Source: Eubacteriales bacterium SKADARSKE-1 (GTDB lineage Bacteria > Bacillota > Clostridia > Oscillospirales > Acutalibacteraceae). From it: a stretch of 52,637 bases of DNA. The translations under genes and the position numbers were made by a program. Positions 16,960 through 25,744 of the stretch are shown here, piece by piece. A model generated the notes under the pieces. That model was not told the DNA's origin, did no database searches, and saw nothing but the letters and a program-made list of their open reading frames with translations. How positions within the stretch are numbered: position 1 is the stretch's first letter; every line of letters begins with the position of its first letter. The DNA is taken from the NCBI GenBank assembly GCA_030920305.1, contig JARLUB010000007.1, positions 1 through 52,637 on the forward strand, read 5' to 3'.

Positions 16960-17544
16960 AAGTCTTCATTTTTATTTATAAATATCTTTTATAATATATG
17001 TGGATTATAAGATCAGTGTTCAAAAGGTGAACACCCAAAAACAAGACTCATATTTCAAGATAATGGTATATGATAAATGGCCAAAAAGGGGGTAATAAAA
17101 CGATTATTTAGAAGGAAAAAACTCGTTATAATAAACAACTTGAATATTAGTACGAAAAAATACAGATACGACATATAGTGAAGGTTTAAGAAAGTAACTT
17201 TAGCTTTAGCTAGACGATCTATTTGTTTATTTATATAAATTAAAACAATTAGGTTAGCCGCTTTTTGTAAAAGCATTTAAAAATTAAAAGTTATTTTTAC
17301 CTTAGCAGATTTTATTTAATTGCAGTTTTATGACTACCTATAAAATGCTACTTTTACAAAAATTTCATTATTAAGAAAGTTTTAAAACTAAACTAGTGAA
17401 GTATTTTAAATTGCTACAATAACAGATATGTCAAAATAAAAACTAAAGACCTGACACTTGCTCAACACAAGTCTCAAGTCTTTGGGTTTTTAATCTAAAA
17501 TATCATCTAACTTTTTGAGGGCACTTCGTTTTATAAACTATATT
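16960..17544. other. Intergenic region upstream of feoA
   Basis: No convincing gene is seen. GTGTTCAAAAGGTGAACAC at 17015-17033 is a 6-bp-arm palindrome (GTGTTC/GAACAC) upstream of feoA that could be a regulator site; iron regulation would be expected, but the sequence is not a clear Fur or DtxR box. The structured terminator copy 2 lies at 17445-17483. The rest is AT-rich and unassigned. Confidence 0.5.
17445..17483 (-). terminator. Structured terminator, copy 2
   Basis: The same nested two-stem layout as 13834-13876 (AAAGAC/GTCTTT outside, ACTTG/CAAGT inside), with paired substitutions. It lies 62 bases after the 3' end of tRNA-Val on the minus strand, before a T-rich tract. Confidence 0.65.
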
Positions 17545-17620
17545 TGGTGGACGTTAACGGACTTGAACCGCTGACCCTTCGCACGTCAAGCGAATGCTCT
17601 ACCAGCTGAGCTAAACGTCC
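17545..17620 (-). tRNA. tRNA-Val (anticodon GAC)
   Basis: Acceptor GGACGTT pairs with AACGTCC, with discriminator A and encoded CCA. Anticodon stem TTCGC/GCGAA encloses loop TTGACGT, giving GAC. D- and T-arms are regular. Confidence 0.95.
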
Positions 17621-18003
17621 AAAAAATACTACTAAATTATTGTATAATAATCTTTTCTGAAAGTCAAGATAAAATTTCTGTGATTATTCAAAAGTAAAAT
17701 TAAGCAAAAACTGATTTATTATATAATGTTTGGCTTTTATTACTTAAAAAAATGAAAATTTACTTAAGTTAATAATGTTTTTATAGGAACTTTAATTGTA
17801 CACAGAATAAGCATCATAAAAATAAATATCTAATTTTGGAGCTAAAATTGTAATATCTTGTATTCTCTTAAAATTTTTATCAAGCAATATGGCAAACGCT
17901 ATTATCCTTTCCCGCCGGTATAAATTTTGTAAAAATTAAAGCCTGATTTAAAACTTAAAAATAAGAATTAAACCAAGCCAATATTTGTAGAAATTTAATC
18001 TAA
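17621..18003. other. Intergenic region, nothing recognised
   Basis: About 380 AT-rich bases between tRNA-Val and gerW. Neither strand has a credible gene, and no clear terminator was found for the minus-strand gerW operon. Confidence 0.6.
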
Positions 18004-18408
18004 TTAAGATTTGTCTTTATCTACATCGCATTCGCAATCTTTTTTCTTTGTGAAAGTACATACCTTATCAATAACTCCTGGAATTATATCAACTATACGA
18101 TCTATTGAATTGTTTGATGGTTCAACACGCAACAATTTAACAGTTCCATTTATAATTGTTAAAAATGCAACAGGAGAAACTGTCACTCCAGCACTGCTTC
18201 CACCGCCAAAAAGATTTTCACTATTTTCCCTCTTGTTTGAAAACTCTGACCCCCCAGAAACAAAACCATATGATAACTTAGAAACGGGTATGATAATAGT
18301 ACCTTCAGGTGCTGTAATTGGACTTCCAATAATTGTATTTACATCCACCATTTCTTTGATCTTTTGCATTGTTTTGTCCATCATGCCTTCAATTGGCCTC
18401 TCACCCAT
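18004..18408 (-). CDS. gerW: GerW/YtfJ family spore protein
   Basis: The protein has 134 residues and the GerW (YtfJ) hallmarks: PIEGMMDKTMQKIKEMVDVNTIIG, then TAPEGTIIIPVSKLSYGFVSGG, a Gly-rich loop (NLFGGGSSAG) and SPVAFLTIINGTVKLL. In Bacillus the homologue is needed for proper spore germination. Here it ends the scpA-scpB-DUF2953 string on the minus strand, 21 bases after the DUF2953 gene, an arrangement common in Clostridia. The ATG follows AAGGAAG. The Cys/Asp-rich tail (KKKDCECDVDKDKS) varies between species. Confidence 0.93.
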   Translation of the reverse strand: MGERPIEGMMDKTMQKIKEMVDVNTIIGSPITAPEGTIIIPVSKLSYGFVSGGSEFSNKRENSENLFGGGSSAGVTVSPVAFLTIINGTVKLLRVEPSNNSIDRIVDIIPGVIDKVCTFTKKKDCECDVDKDKS

Positions 18409-18429
18409 AACTTACACTTCCTTTTTTAT

Positions 18430-19008
18430 TTAAATAGAATCTTTTATAAACTTAAAAAAAGCTTTCACGGCACATATTAAAATATAAATTAATTTTATAT
18501 GAGCTTTCATTTTTAATGTTACCTTGGACTTATGTTCTGTAAAACTCGGGTATATAATAACACTATAACTTTGTTTATAATTGTTTTTTAAAAGTATATT
18601 AAGTGCCGGATAAACAATAGAACATACCTGCCCATACCTTGTAGCAGTGGCCGCAGCATCTTCTTCTGCCACCATTACATTTAGATCCAAGTTATCTATA
18701 TACAAATGTTTAAACAAACTTTTAACTACGCTAATTGATATAGACACTAGTTTCTTTACAAGCTTTAAAAATCCATTTAACCCTTTTTCTTTTATTATGT
18801 CCCGAACCTTATTGTTTTTATTATAATTTTTTTGTAAATTTTTTCTTATTTTCTTTTTTTCTTTTTGTGGGTAAACCGAAAATGAAATGAATAAAAACTT
18901 ACATCTCATAGAAAATGTATCTTCAAACGATATATCAAAACTTATTGGGCAAAAAATTAAAATGCATTTAATAAAAATTATTATTAACAAAATATATAAA
19001 ACTATCAT
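18430..19008 (-). CDS. DUF2953 membrane-associated protein
   Basis: The 192-residue protein starts with a hydrophobic helix (residues 1-20), then CPISFDISFEDTFSMRCKFLF and a Lys-rich loop. Next is a helix pair (LKLVKKLVSISISVVKSLFKHLYIDNL) and the DUF2953 mark VMVAEEDAAATATRYGQVCSIVYPAL. Its start overlaps the scpB stop by four bases (ATGA), so the two are translated together. Its place before gerW is conserved in Clostridia and suggests a sporulation or envelope role; its exact function is unknown. Confidence 0.88.
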   Translation of the reverse strand: MIVLYILLIIIFIKCILIFCPISFDISFEDTFSMRCKFLFISFSVYPQKEKKKIRKNLQKNYNKNNKVRDIIKEKGLNGFLKLVKKLVSISISVVKSLFKHLYIDNLDLNVMVAEEDAAATATRYGQVCSIVYPALNILLKNNYKQSYSVIIYPSFTEHKSKVTLKMKAHIKLIYILICAVKAFFKFIKDSI

Positions 19009-19571
19009 TTCCCCTCCAAAATCGACATCGTTTCACACTTTTCTGTTATTAAATCAATTTCTTTATCTGGTAAAGGAGGCAATTCATCAAGTGATGAAAT
19101 ATTGAAACATTTTAAGAAGTTTAAAGTAGTACCATATAAAAGTGGACGGCCAGGTAAATCTAATCGTCCTTTTTCCTCTATTAAATCTTTTATTATCAAA
19201 CTTGAAATGGTTCCAGAACAATCCACTCCTCTTATTTGTTCAACAAAGGATTTTGTAACTGGTTGATTATAGGCTATAATTGCAAGCACTTCCATTGCTG
19301 CTATAGATAAAGGTACGTGTCGGCGAAGATCCAACATCGCCCTAATGCTATTAGAATAAATTGGCTTTGAACACATTTGATACTTGTCATCCAGTTTTAC
19401 AATACAAATGCCACTATCATCTTCATCAAACTTATCTACTATCTCTTTTATTAACTTTATAACTGTTGCTTTGTCAATTTCTAAAACTGCTGAAAGCCTG
19501 TCCACTTCAACCGGCTCACCGCTTGCAAAAAGAATTGCTTCTATTGTTGATTTTGTTTTTTTGATTTCCAA
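19005..19571 (-). CDS. scpB: Segregation and condensation protein ScpB
   Basis: ScpB binds ScpA and SMC to form the bacterial condensin. The protein has tandem winged-helix domains: AILFASGEPVEVDRLSAVL at the start, and MEVLAIIAYNQPVTKSFVEQIRGVDCSG in the second, the family signature. Its 188 residues are normal. The start lies 31 bases inside scpA, a tight overlap that points to coupled translation and a fixed ratio. The downstream DUF2953 gene overlaps its stop. Confidence 0.96.
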   Translation of the reverse strand: MEIKKTKSTIEAILFASGEPVEVDRLSAVLEIDKATVIKLIKEIVDKFDEDDSGICIVKLDDKYQMCSKPIYSNSIRAMLDLRRHVPLSIAAMEVLAIIAYNQPVTKSFVEQIRGVDCSGTISSLIIKDLIEEKGRLDLPGRPLLYGTTLNFLKCFNISSLDELPPLPDKEIDLITEKCETMSILEGK

Positions 19572-20278
19572 TACCTTTCACCGCCATTTAAAAGCCTTAC
19601 TTTTGCATCGTCATCTGTAATCAATATTCTCTTTCCGTTTATAAGCTCTAAAACTGCTAAAAATGTGGCAACTAATTCTGGCTTGTTGTTAACTTTTTGA
19701 AATAACAACTTGTATTCAGTTTCTCCTGTTTTACACAGTATTCTTAATACACTCACAACTTTTGAAAATACTGAAACTATAGTTTTCGATATAATGTAGG
19801 AAAAATCCTCTTTAGATGGTGGTAATTTTTTATTACCCTTTCCCACAACATCAATATAAGCCTTTAACATCTCAAAAACATTGTGATTTGTTTTATAAGA
19901 AAAGTCAAGCTGAATATTCGTTGGCATTCTACTTATAAAATCTAAATTTATTTTCTCTGCCATAACTTCCGCCATTTTTTTGCACTCTCTGTACTCAAGT
20001 AACTGCCCTGTCAATTCTTTTTTTAACTCTTCTCCCTCTTCATGTTTTGGTAAAAGAAGTGCTGTTTTTATATAAATAAGCCTTGCTGCCATTTCTAAAA
20101 AATCACTTGCTATATCTAAGTTCTGCTGTTTCATTAATTCTATTTGGGCAATATATTGTTCTAAAAGTTCTGAAATTTTTATATCATAAATGTTTAGCTT
20201 ATGCTTAGAAATTAGGTGAAGAAGCAAATCAAGCGGACCTTCAAACTCAGATAACTTATAAAGCATTTTTTTTTCCAT
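19541..20278 (-). CDS. scpA: Segregation and condensation protein ScpA (kleisin)
   Basis: ScpA is the kleisin that bridges SMC heads. Seen: YKLSEFEGPLDLLLHLISKHKLNIYDI at the N-terminus, the SMC-binding signature, then IASDFLEMAARLIYIKTALLLP, and a C-terminal winged-helix half ending VATFLAVLELINGKRI. It has 245 residues, typical for the family. The GGAGG lying in the end of the upstream protease gene is somewhat far from ATG 20278; an alternative ATG five codons in is possible. Confidence 0.96.
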   Translation of the reverse strand: MEKKMLYKLSEFEGPLDLLLHLISKHKLNIYDIKISELLEQYIAQIELMKQQNLDIASDFLEMAARLIYIKTALLLPKHEEGEELKKELTGQLLEYRECKKMAEVMAEKINLDFISRMPTNIQLDFSYKTNHNVFEMLKAYIDVVGKGNKKLPPSKEDFSYIISKTIVSVFSKVVSVLRILCKTGETEYKLLFQKVNNKPELVATFLAVLELINGKRILITDDDAKVRLLNGGERYWKSKKQNQQ

Positions 20279-20281
20279 AGA

Positions 20282-20959
20282 TTAACTTTCTAAGCCTCCA
20301 AACGGTAACGAGGTTAGCCACATTACCCACCTGCAAACAGCATTATTTAAAAAGCTCAAAGGGCCCGATAAAAACCCTAAAAAAATTAAAGCCATAAACG
20401 CTACCATAATGTAGTTTTGATACTTATAAAAACTATAGATAAATCTATCAGGTAAAAAGGCAGAAAGTATTCTAGAACCATCAAGTGGCGGTATGGGGAT
20501 TAAATTAAAAACAGCCAATGCTATGTTAATAACAATATAGTAATACAAAAACAATTCAACCATATTTAAGACATTTATCTGAATAGATTCTCTGAAGACA
20601 TAAATTAAATTAAAAATTAAACCACCTACAACAGCAGCAATTATATTTGAAAGCGGACCTGCTAAAGCGGTTAATGCCGTACCCATTTTAGGATTTTTAA
20701 AATTTCTTGAATCTATTGGCACTGGTTTTGCCCAACCAAATCCCAACAATAAAATTGCAAGAGCTCCAATTGGGTCTATGTGATGCAATGGATTTAGAGA
20801 TAATCTCCCACTAAATTTTGCAGTTTTGTCTCCCAATTTATAAGCTACAAATCCATGGGCATATTCATGAAGAGGCATAACAAGAAAAATAATAACAAGT
20901 GACGCCAAAATTTTTAATATAGCACTTTCAAGCGTTATTCCTGATCTTAAAAACCACAT
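20282..20959 (-). CDS. Site-2 protease family (M50) membrane metalloprotease
   Basis: This 225-residue protein has several membrane helices. The zinc motif is HEYAH in PLHEYAHGFVAYKLGD near residue 31. The third zinc ligand lies in IPIPPLDGSRIL near 160, the NPDG-like loop. It also has the LSLNPLHHIDPIGA segment typical of the small YwhC-type S2P proteins. These cut membrane-buried substrates; the target here is unknown. Only three bases separate it from scpA, so it leads that operon, as in many Clostridia. A small membrane-protein gene lies just upstream. Confidence 0.92.
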   Translation of the reverse strand: MWFLRSGITLESAILKILASLVIIFLVMPLHEYAHGFVAYKLGDKTAKFSGRLSLNPLHHIDPIGALAILLLGFGWAKPVPIDSRNFKNPKMGTALTALAGPLSNIIAAVVGGLIFNLIYVFRESIQINVLNMVELFLYYYIVINIALAVFNLIPIPPLDGSRILSAFLPDRFIYSFYKYQNYIMVAFMALIFLGFLSGPLSFLNNAVCRWVMWLTSLPFGGLES

Positions 20960-21019
20960 TTTTAAAATGCACTCCTTTGTTTAAAAGCAAGTAATAAATC
21001 TATATTATAATTAAATTTA

Positions 21020-21196
21020 CTAACTTGGAAAAAACATATTTTTTATTAAGTCCAAAATAAAATCAGTAATAGCAACAACTGCCCAAATAGCAAAACCAAA
21101 AAGAACAACTGATACGATACGCCAAACAACCCGTTTTTTTGTGCTCATTTCTTTAAATTCATTTTCTTCCAAAATTACGTCTTTATTTTCGGGCAT
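21020..21196 (-). CDS. Small single-pass membrane protein (58 aa)
   Basis: On the minus strand ATG 21196 opens MPENKDVILEENEFKEMS, an acidic cytoplasmic head, followed by basic KKRVVWRIVS. One hydrophobic helix follows (VVLFGFAIWAVVAITDFILD) and a short tail, stop at 21020. A GGTGAAG-like site precedes it. The topology (acidic head, basic patch, helix) is coherent and the frame is clean. It is 60 bases upstream of the M50 gene and may be part of the operon. The family is not recognised. Confidence 0.62.
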   Translation of the reverse strand: MPENKDVILEENEFKEMSTKKRVVWRIVSVVLFGFAIWAVVAITDFILDLIKNMFFPS

Positions 21197-21441
21197 TTCT
21201 TCACCATCTTTTTTGTAAATTTAAAATGCATCTATTTAATAATATTATACTGTTAAAATAAAATTAGCGCAAGGAAGAAACAACTCTTAAAATTTTATAA
21301 TTTGCACAACTTGTAATTTAGTGTTTCTTTTAGTCTTACACTAATTTATGACATATTTATATTTTAAAAAAACAAATAATAAAATAGTATTAAAAATTAA
21401 ATTAAAAAAGATTCAATAATGCTTTGAGTTTGGAGGTAGGC

Positions 21442-22311
21442 GTGACCAGGGTTATATATATAGATGTTCTTATTTGTATAAACATATTTATAAATTATTT
21501 TGTTCTACTAGCAGTTGTTAAATTTTTAAACTTACAGTTAAAACGCATAAGACTTATATTTGCTGCTACTGTTGGTGCCGTGTACTCTTTATTTATTTTA
21601 TTACCACCAATTAACTTTTTTCTATCGCTTCTTTTAAAACTTATTATGTCAATAACAATCATTTTATTAGCCTTTGGCTTTTTAAATTTAAAATTAATTT
21701 TAAAAGCTACTTGTACTTTTTACTTAATAAACTTCCTTTTCGCCGGAATAATATTTTTTATTTGGTATTTTATGTCTCCAAAAGGTATCTTTATGAAAAA
21801 CGGCATGATTTATTTTAATATATCCCCAATTTTTTTCATAATGGCAACTCTCGTTACATATTTTATAATGCAGCTTTGCAATAAAATAATTGGACAAAAA
21901 GGAATACATCAAAATTTTTGTAGGCTTGAAATAGAACAAATCGGACAAAAAATAGCACTACATGCAAAAATTGATACAGGAAATAGTTTAAGAGAACCCT
22001 TTTCAAATACACCAGTAATAATTGTTGACTATAATCAAATAAAAAACATCCTTCCTTCAGAATTTAATTTATATTTTTCTAAACATAACGAGACTTGCAC
22101 CCAACCGGACTCTAGCTTAACTTTAAAAATGAGGCTTATCCCCTTTAAAACCATTTCAGGCAATGGCTTATTACCCGCATTTAAGCCTGAAAAAATAACC
22201 ATCATACAAAATAAATATAGTTTTGTAAAAGAAGCTTTTATCGCAGTAGCTGACGAAAGAATGGTAGGTGAAAGTTTTTCAGCATTAGTAAGTCCTGAAC
22301 TAATAGATTAA
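21442..22311 (+). CDS. spoIIGA: Sporulation sigma-E processing peptidase SpoIIGA
   Basis: SpoIIGA is the membrane aspartic protease that matures pro-sigma-E in the mother cell. I chose GTG 21442 because GGAGG lies just before it and the protein then opens VTRVIYIDVLICINIFINYF, as SpoIIGA does. Five hydrophobic helices fill the first half. The catalytic Asp lies in AKIDTGNSL near residue 180, and the C-terminal domain ends normally (FSALVSPELID). Its substrate gene sigE follows 43 bases downstream, the classic operon. I see no clear Spo0A box in the 240 bases upstream. Confidence 0.94.
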   Translation: MTRVIYIDVLICINIFINYFVLLAVVKFLNLQLKRIRLIFAATVGAVYSLFILLPPINFFLSLLLKLIMSITIILLAFGFLNLKLILKATCTFYLINFLFAGIIFFIWYFMSPKGIFMKNGMIYFNISPIFFIMATLVTYFIMQLCNKIIGQKGIHQNFCRLEIEQIGQKIALHAKIDTGNSLREPFSNTPVIIVDYNQIKNILPSEFNLYFSKHNETCTQPDSSLTLKMRLIPFKTISGNGLLPAFKPEKITIIQNKYSFVKEAFIAVADERMVGESFSALVSPELID

Positions 22312-22354
22312 GTCAAAAATTAATCTTAATTTTTTAAAAAAGGAATGATTGAAT

Positions 22355-23080
22355 ATGAAAAAAATTAAAATTTGTTTTAAAAAAATAAAAATCAAAATTT
22401 TTAATTTACTAACAAAGATAGGATTAATTGATTCCATCCATTACATAAACGGAACACAAACCTTACCCCCTCCCCTTACTAAATCTCAAGAAGCTAAAAT
22501 TATGGATGATATAAAAAGGGGAATTAAAAATGCTCGTGAACCCTTAATAACACATAATTTGCGGCTTGTTGTCTATATTGCTAAAAAATTTGATTCTAGT
22601 GGAATTTGTGTTGAGGATCTAATATCAATTGGAACCATAGGACTTATTAAAGCTGTAAATACATTTTGCCCTGATAGAAACATAAAGCTTGCAACTTATG
22701 CCTCTAGATGTATAGAAAATGAAATACTTATGTATCTTCGCAAAAATTCTCAAATAAAAAATGAAATTTCAATAGACGAGCCACTAAATATTGACTGGGA
22801 CGGAAATGAACTTTTATTGTCTGACATTTTAGGAAGTGATCAAGACATAGTGAATAAAGGCTTAGAATTAGAAGCCGAATTCAATTTATTGCATACTGCT
22901 GTTGCTAAGCTCTCTAAAAGAGAAAAAAGTATTATGGAGCTTAGATTTGGTCTATCTGGAAACAAAGAACACACCCAAAAAGAAGTTGCTGATTCACTTG
23001 GAATATCTCAATCTTACATATCAAGACTTGAAAAAAGAATAATAGATCGCTTAAAAAAGGATTTAGAAAAAGTTTGTTAA
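22355..23080 (+). CDS. sigE: RNA polymerase sporulation sigma factor sigma-E
   Basis: This is the early mother-cell sigma factor. Residues 1-27 form the amphipathic pro-sequence ([22 protein letters not shown]) that holds it at the membrane until SpoIIGA cuts it; the mature part starts near [12 protein letters not shown]. Region 2 has [16 protein letters not shown] and [15 protein letters not shown]. Region 4 has [20 protein letters not shown] as the -35-binding helix-turn-helix. ATG 22355 is preferred, although a TTG at 22349 lies closer to AAAAGGA. A strong terminator follows, closing the spoIIGA-sigE operon. Confidence 0.95.
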   Translation: MKKIKICFKKIKIKIFNLLTKIGLIDSIHYINGTQTLPPPLTKSQEAKIMDDIKRGIKNAREPLITHNLRLVVYIAKKFDSSGICVEDLISIGTIGLIKAVNTFCPDRNIKLATYASRCIENEILMYLRKNSQIKNEISIDEPLNIDWDGNELLLSDILGSDQDIVNKGLELEAEFNLLHTAVAKLSKREKSIMELRFGLSGNKEHTQKEVADSLGISQSYISRLEKRIIDRLKKDLEKVC

Positions 23081-23117
23081 TTAAAAATCCACCGACATAG
23101 CCGGTGGATTTTTAATT
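23081..23117. terminator. Terminator after sigE
   Basis: TTAAAAATCCACCG pairs with CGGTGGATTTTTAA around ACATAGC, directly after the sigE stop. It is symmetrical and could work in both directions. Confidence 0.9.
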
Positions 23118-23236
23118 AACTCCTGGTACCACAACATCTTTCATCGTAGTCTTTCTGCTATTTATAGCACCCACAGCACAAACTTGTGCATAACCACGCC
23201 TAAGTTAGCCTGAATACCTTAAAATGTTTATGTTAC

Positions 23237-23638
23237 TTAAGATAACATATATAAAAGCCTTAAGGCATGAACATTTTCATCTGTTCTAGCGCGATAATAA
23301 GCGTCTCTTAAAATTTGATTTTGAGTTGTATTTAAATACTGTTCTCCATATTTTCTATAATCACCACTTTCATCTAAAACTCTATCTCGAAGAATGTCGT
23401 TAAAAGAGCCTTCTAGTGATGGTGTAGCAACTGTAGGGTCAAACTTTTTTCCCGTTATCATTCTATATATTAATTTAAATTCATCGGCGTGGGATTGCTC
23501 ATCTTTGGAAAAATCTAGTAGCAGGTTTTTATATTCTTCATTTGGAGCCATTTTTGCAAGCTCCTTGTATAATAAAGCATCACCAAGTTCAGCTATAATA
23601 TATGTTTGCAACTTTTGTGGTACTGAATATTTCCACAT
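23237..23638 (-). CDS. Ferritin-like (rubrerythrin-type) di-iron domain protein
   Basis: The 133-residue helical protein has acidic and His residues placed as in a ferritin-like four-helix bundle: ELGDALLYKELAKMAP in helix A, and DEQSHADEFKLIYR with an ExxH-type pair in helix B. A second half-bundle has LRDAYYRARTDENVHALRLLYM. No rubredoxin Cys pairs are present, so it is not a full rubrerythrin. It may handle peroxide or iron, or be spore-linked like some coat ferritins; the context gives only position, after sigE. The ATG follows AGGAGGAG. Confidence 0.82.
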   Translation of the reverse strand: MWKYSVPQKLQTYIIAELGDALLYKELAKMAPNEEYKNLLLDFSKDEQSHADEFKLIYRMITGKKFDPTVATPSLEGSFNDILRDRVLDESGDYRKYGEQYLNTTQNQILRDAYYRARTDENVHALRLLYMLS

Positions 23639-23864
23639 AAATCTCCTCCTTTTATTCTTGATTTTATAATATTAATATTTCGGAATATATGTGAAAGTAA
23701 TTAAGAAAGCATATAATCTTAAGATATCTTCACAACAATAATTAGTTTCAAGAATATTTTAATAAAATTAATGTTTTAAAAAAAATTGAAAATTACTAAA
23801 AAGCAAGAAAGCTCTTACTAAATTTGGTGTTGTTTAATTATATCGATGATAAATGTGGCACTTT

Positions 23865-24260
23865 TTAAAACTTAGTTAAGCACTTAAATTTAGATTTTTG
23901 AGTTAAAGAATTAGAGTTTGGTTTAGGTAATAAAAGATTAGAAAAAAAATCAGCTTCTGCTTCAAATTTTTTTAAACCAAATGAGGGATCGTTTTCATGC
24001 AAAATAGAATTTATTTCGCTATGTAATAAAGCGTGACCTAATTCATGGGCACAAACCTCTTCTTTCTTAAAATCTGGTATAGATTTACTTATTAGTATGG
24101 ATCTATATCCATTTTCCGCGGAGTTTACAAAGAAACCATTAACTTTATCAGGTAAATCAACAAAAAGTATATTAATTCCCATTTTTTCACATATTTGAAA
24201 AGGTGACCGAGTTCCATATTGCATAATTATTCGGCTAACGATTTTCCTTATATTTTTCAT
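23865..24260 (-). CDS. ImmA/IrrE family metallopeptidase
   Basis: A zinc protease of 131 residues with HELGHALLH near residue 75 (HExxH) and EAEADFFSNLLL as the downstream Glu-containing helix. ImmA-type proteases cut the phage- or ICE-type repressor encoded beside them to start induction. The repressor gene here lies 27 bases upstream on the same strand, as expected. The C-terminus is short and Lys/Asn/Ser-rich (PKPNSNSLTQKSKFK), perhaps trimmed. The ATG follows GGAG. Target cleavage is inferred from the pair. Confidence 0.87.
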   Translation of the reverse strand: MKNIRKIVSRIIMQYGTRSPFQICEKMGINILFVDLPDKVNGFFVNSAENGYRSILISKSIPDFKKEEVCAHELGHALLHSEINSILHENDPSFGLKKFEAEADFFSNLLLPKPNSNSLTQKSKFKCLTKF

Positions 24261-24287
24261 AATTAACTCCAGAATATAACCCTCTGA

Positions 24288-24668
24288 CTAATTTTTATTC
24301 ATTTGACTGGCAGATATAGCAATTGCAGCAGCTATTTTTATTGCATTAGCTATCTTTTCTTGATCTTCACTGCTAACTGGTTTGCCGTTAAACATCAACC
24401 CTTTTTGTGACTTTAAGGTAAATGTGATATCATCAATAACTTCACTAACATCTCTATCACTGTTTTTAAATGAAGGTAACGTATCTAAAAGATCGTCTAC
24501 ACTTATTTTAAATACAAGAGCAATCTTTTTTAGCATAGCTGCTTCAGGTTCACGACGTCCTTGTTCATACATTCCAACAGTAGATGCAGAAATCCCCAAG
24601 CTATCCGCTAATTGTGCTTGTGTTATACCTTGCGACTGTCTTAAAGATTTAAGATTTTTACAGAACAT
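24288..24668 (-). CDS. XRE-family repressor paired with ImmA
   Basis: Residues 5-60 are a Cro/CI-type helix-turn-helix (LRQSQGITQAQLADSLGISASTVGMYEQGRREPE). The C-terminal half (residues 75-126) ends in a helix rich in Ala/Ile and has the PVSSEDQEKIANAIK segment common in repressors of this pair. It is divergent from a short gene at 24901 and a sigma-like gene at 25194. Promoters on both strands fill the gap, the usual switch layout of an integrative element. The element's other genes are absent, so this looks like a domesticated relic. Confidence 0.88.
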   Translation of the reverse strand: MFCKNLKSLRQSQGITQAQLADSLGISASTVGMYEQGRREPEAAMLKKIALVFKISVDDLLDTLPSFKNSDRDVSEVIDDITFTLKSQKGLMFNGKPVSSEDQEKIANAIKIAAAIAISASQMNKN

Positions 24669-24704
24669 AATAAAATCACAACCCTTAAAATATTTAATAA
24701 CAAA

Positions 24705-24733
24705 ATTATATCACACACACTTTGTGCAATCAA
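24705..24733 (-). promoter_or_regulatory. Promoter of the XRE-ImmA operon
   Basis: On the minus strand TTGATT, a 17-base spacer and TATAAT. The spacer contains GCACAAAGTGTGTGTG, a partly palindromic stretch that could be the repressor's own operator. Confidence 0.7.
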
Positions 24734-24760
24734 TAGAAATTTAATTTTTAATATTTTGTG

Positions 24761-24789
24761 TTGACCTTTTTCTACAAGGCTGCTAATAT
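24761..24789 (+). promoter_or_regulatory. Divergent promoter toward 24901
   Basis: TTGACC, a 17-base spacer and TAATAT, about 30 bases from the opposing promoter. The leader to the first gene is about 105 bases. Confidence 0.6.
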
Positions 24790-24900
24790 TTAAAATATAG
24801 GTGGTGATGCTTTGAATTTTAAAACTTAATATGTTATATATTTTTTACCTTTCCGCACCTGTTACAACACATTCAGTGTAGAAACTAGGAGGAGTTTATT

Positions 24901-25110
24901 GTGAAATATAAAGATTTGTCAGAGGAATATTTAGCACAATATAAAAATTTATCTTTATACATAAGATCTCTTAAAATGCAACTTCAAAAAACCGAGTTAC
25001 AACATGATAGAGAACTATATAGAAGAGTCACTCTTCTTTATTCGATTTGTTTAGACCTAAAGCACGTAGGCGAATATTTAAAAAAATGTGAAAGAAGGGA
25101 AAAGACTTAA
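24901..25110 (+). CDS. Small coiled-coil protein of mobile-element type (69 aa)
   Basis: GTG start at 24901 with AGGAGGAG before it. The protein is almost wholly helical and charged (LAQYKNLSLYIRSLKMQLQKTE...RRVTLLYSICLDLKHVGEYLKKCE), probably a short antiparallel coiled coil. Proteins like this often come just before sigma-like genes in Clostridia phages and ICEs, which is also the order here. I cannot assign a function. Confidence 0.65.
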   Translation: MKYKDLSEEYLAQYKNLSLYIRSLKMQLQKTELQHDRELYRRVTLLYSICLDLKHVGEYLKKCERREKT

Positions 25111-25193
25111 TAAAATATTTTTATTAAATTTAAGATACTTAAATATTCACTATTTAAACGATAAAATATTTAATATGAAAGGAACTTTTGGAT

Positions 25194-25502
25194 ATGTCAA
25201 ATCTGAAATTATCTCTTAATGAGTTTACTGAATCTTTAGCAGGAATGATTGAATATAATCAAAAAGTGCAGATGACAAATGAAAAAGAATACAAACGTCT
25301 TTTAAATATATTATCTAAAGTAGTTGCAGGAGAGCTTACTGACCGTCAAAAAGAATGTATAATAATGAAATATTATAAAAATTTGTCCGTTACACAAATA
25401 GCTTGTGAGTTGAAAATTGGTAAGTCTACAGTGTCTCGGCATATTAGCAAAGCAAGAAATAGGTTGCACAAGATTTTATACTATTATGTGGTATCAAATT
25501 AA
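25194..25502 (+). CDS. Sigma-70 region 4-like regulator (104 aa by TTG, 102 aa by ATG)
   Basis: The C-terminal half is a region-4 helix-turn-helix: LTDRQKECIIMKYYKNLSV, then TQIACELKIGKSTVSRHISKARNRL. The N-terminal half is a helical segment without a region 2 or a core-binding motif that I recognise. Such proteins act as late or conjugation regulators in phages and ICEs. ATG 25194 is chosen over TTG 25188; AAAGGAA lies upstream at acceptable spacing. A terminator follows. The neighbouring repressor/protease pair supports an element relic whose control genes remain. Confidence 0.78.
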   Translation: MSNLKLSLNEFTESLAGMIEYNQKVQMTNEKEYKRLLNILSKVVAGELTDRQKECIIMKYYKNLSVTQIACELKIGKSTVSRHISKARNRLHKILYYYVVSN

Positions 25503-25516
25503 TTATTTAGAAAAAA

Positions 25517-25559
25517 TAAAACTCATGCTAAACTTTATAAGCATGAGTTTTAACTTTTT
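25517..25559 (+). terminator. Rho-independent terminator
   Basis: AAAACTCATGCT pairs with AGCATGAGTTTT around a short AT loop, with a T-rich tail, 15 bases after the sigma-like gene. Confidence 0.88.
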
Positions 25560-25744
25560 GACATTGCTGAGTCTGTGCAAATAATTGTCCGTTAGCACCC
25601 CATAAAACTTTTTTGCTATAGTAAATCCGGTTAGCTTTCATAACTACCTTTAAAGCTGTGATTTTCACGCTGCACTCCGTGTTCTTAAAATAAAAGTATG
25701 TGCTGATTGAAATCAGCTTATTTAGGAATTTCCGTGCGATACTT

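Noticed and set aside
17055-17276. Open frame on the minus strand in the feoA upstream region
   Set aside because: It has no ribosome-binding site, a low-complexity hydrophobic composition, and no similarity to anything I recognise.
23123-23236. Coding-like minus-strand stretch ending in a stop just before the sigE terminator
   Set aside because: It has a plausible peptide but no start or ribosome-binding site and no recognised family; too weak to call.
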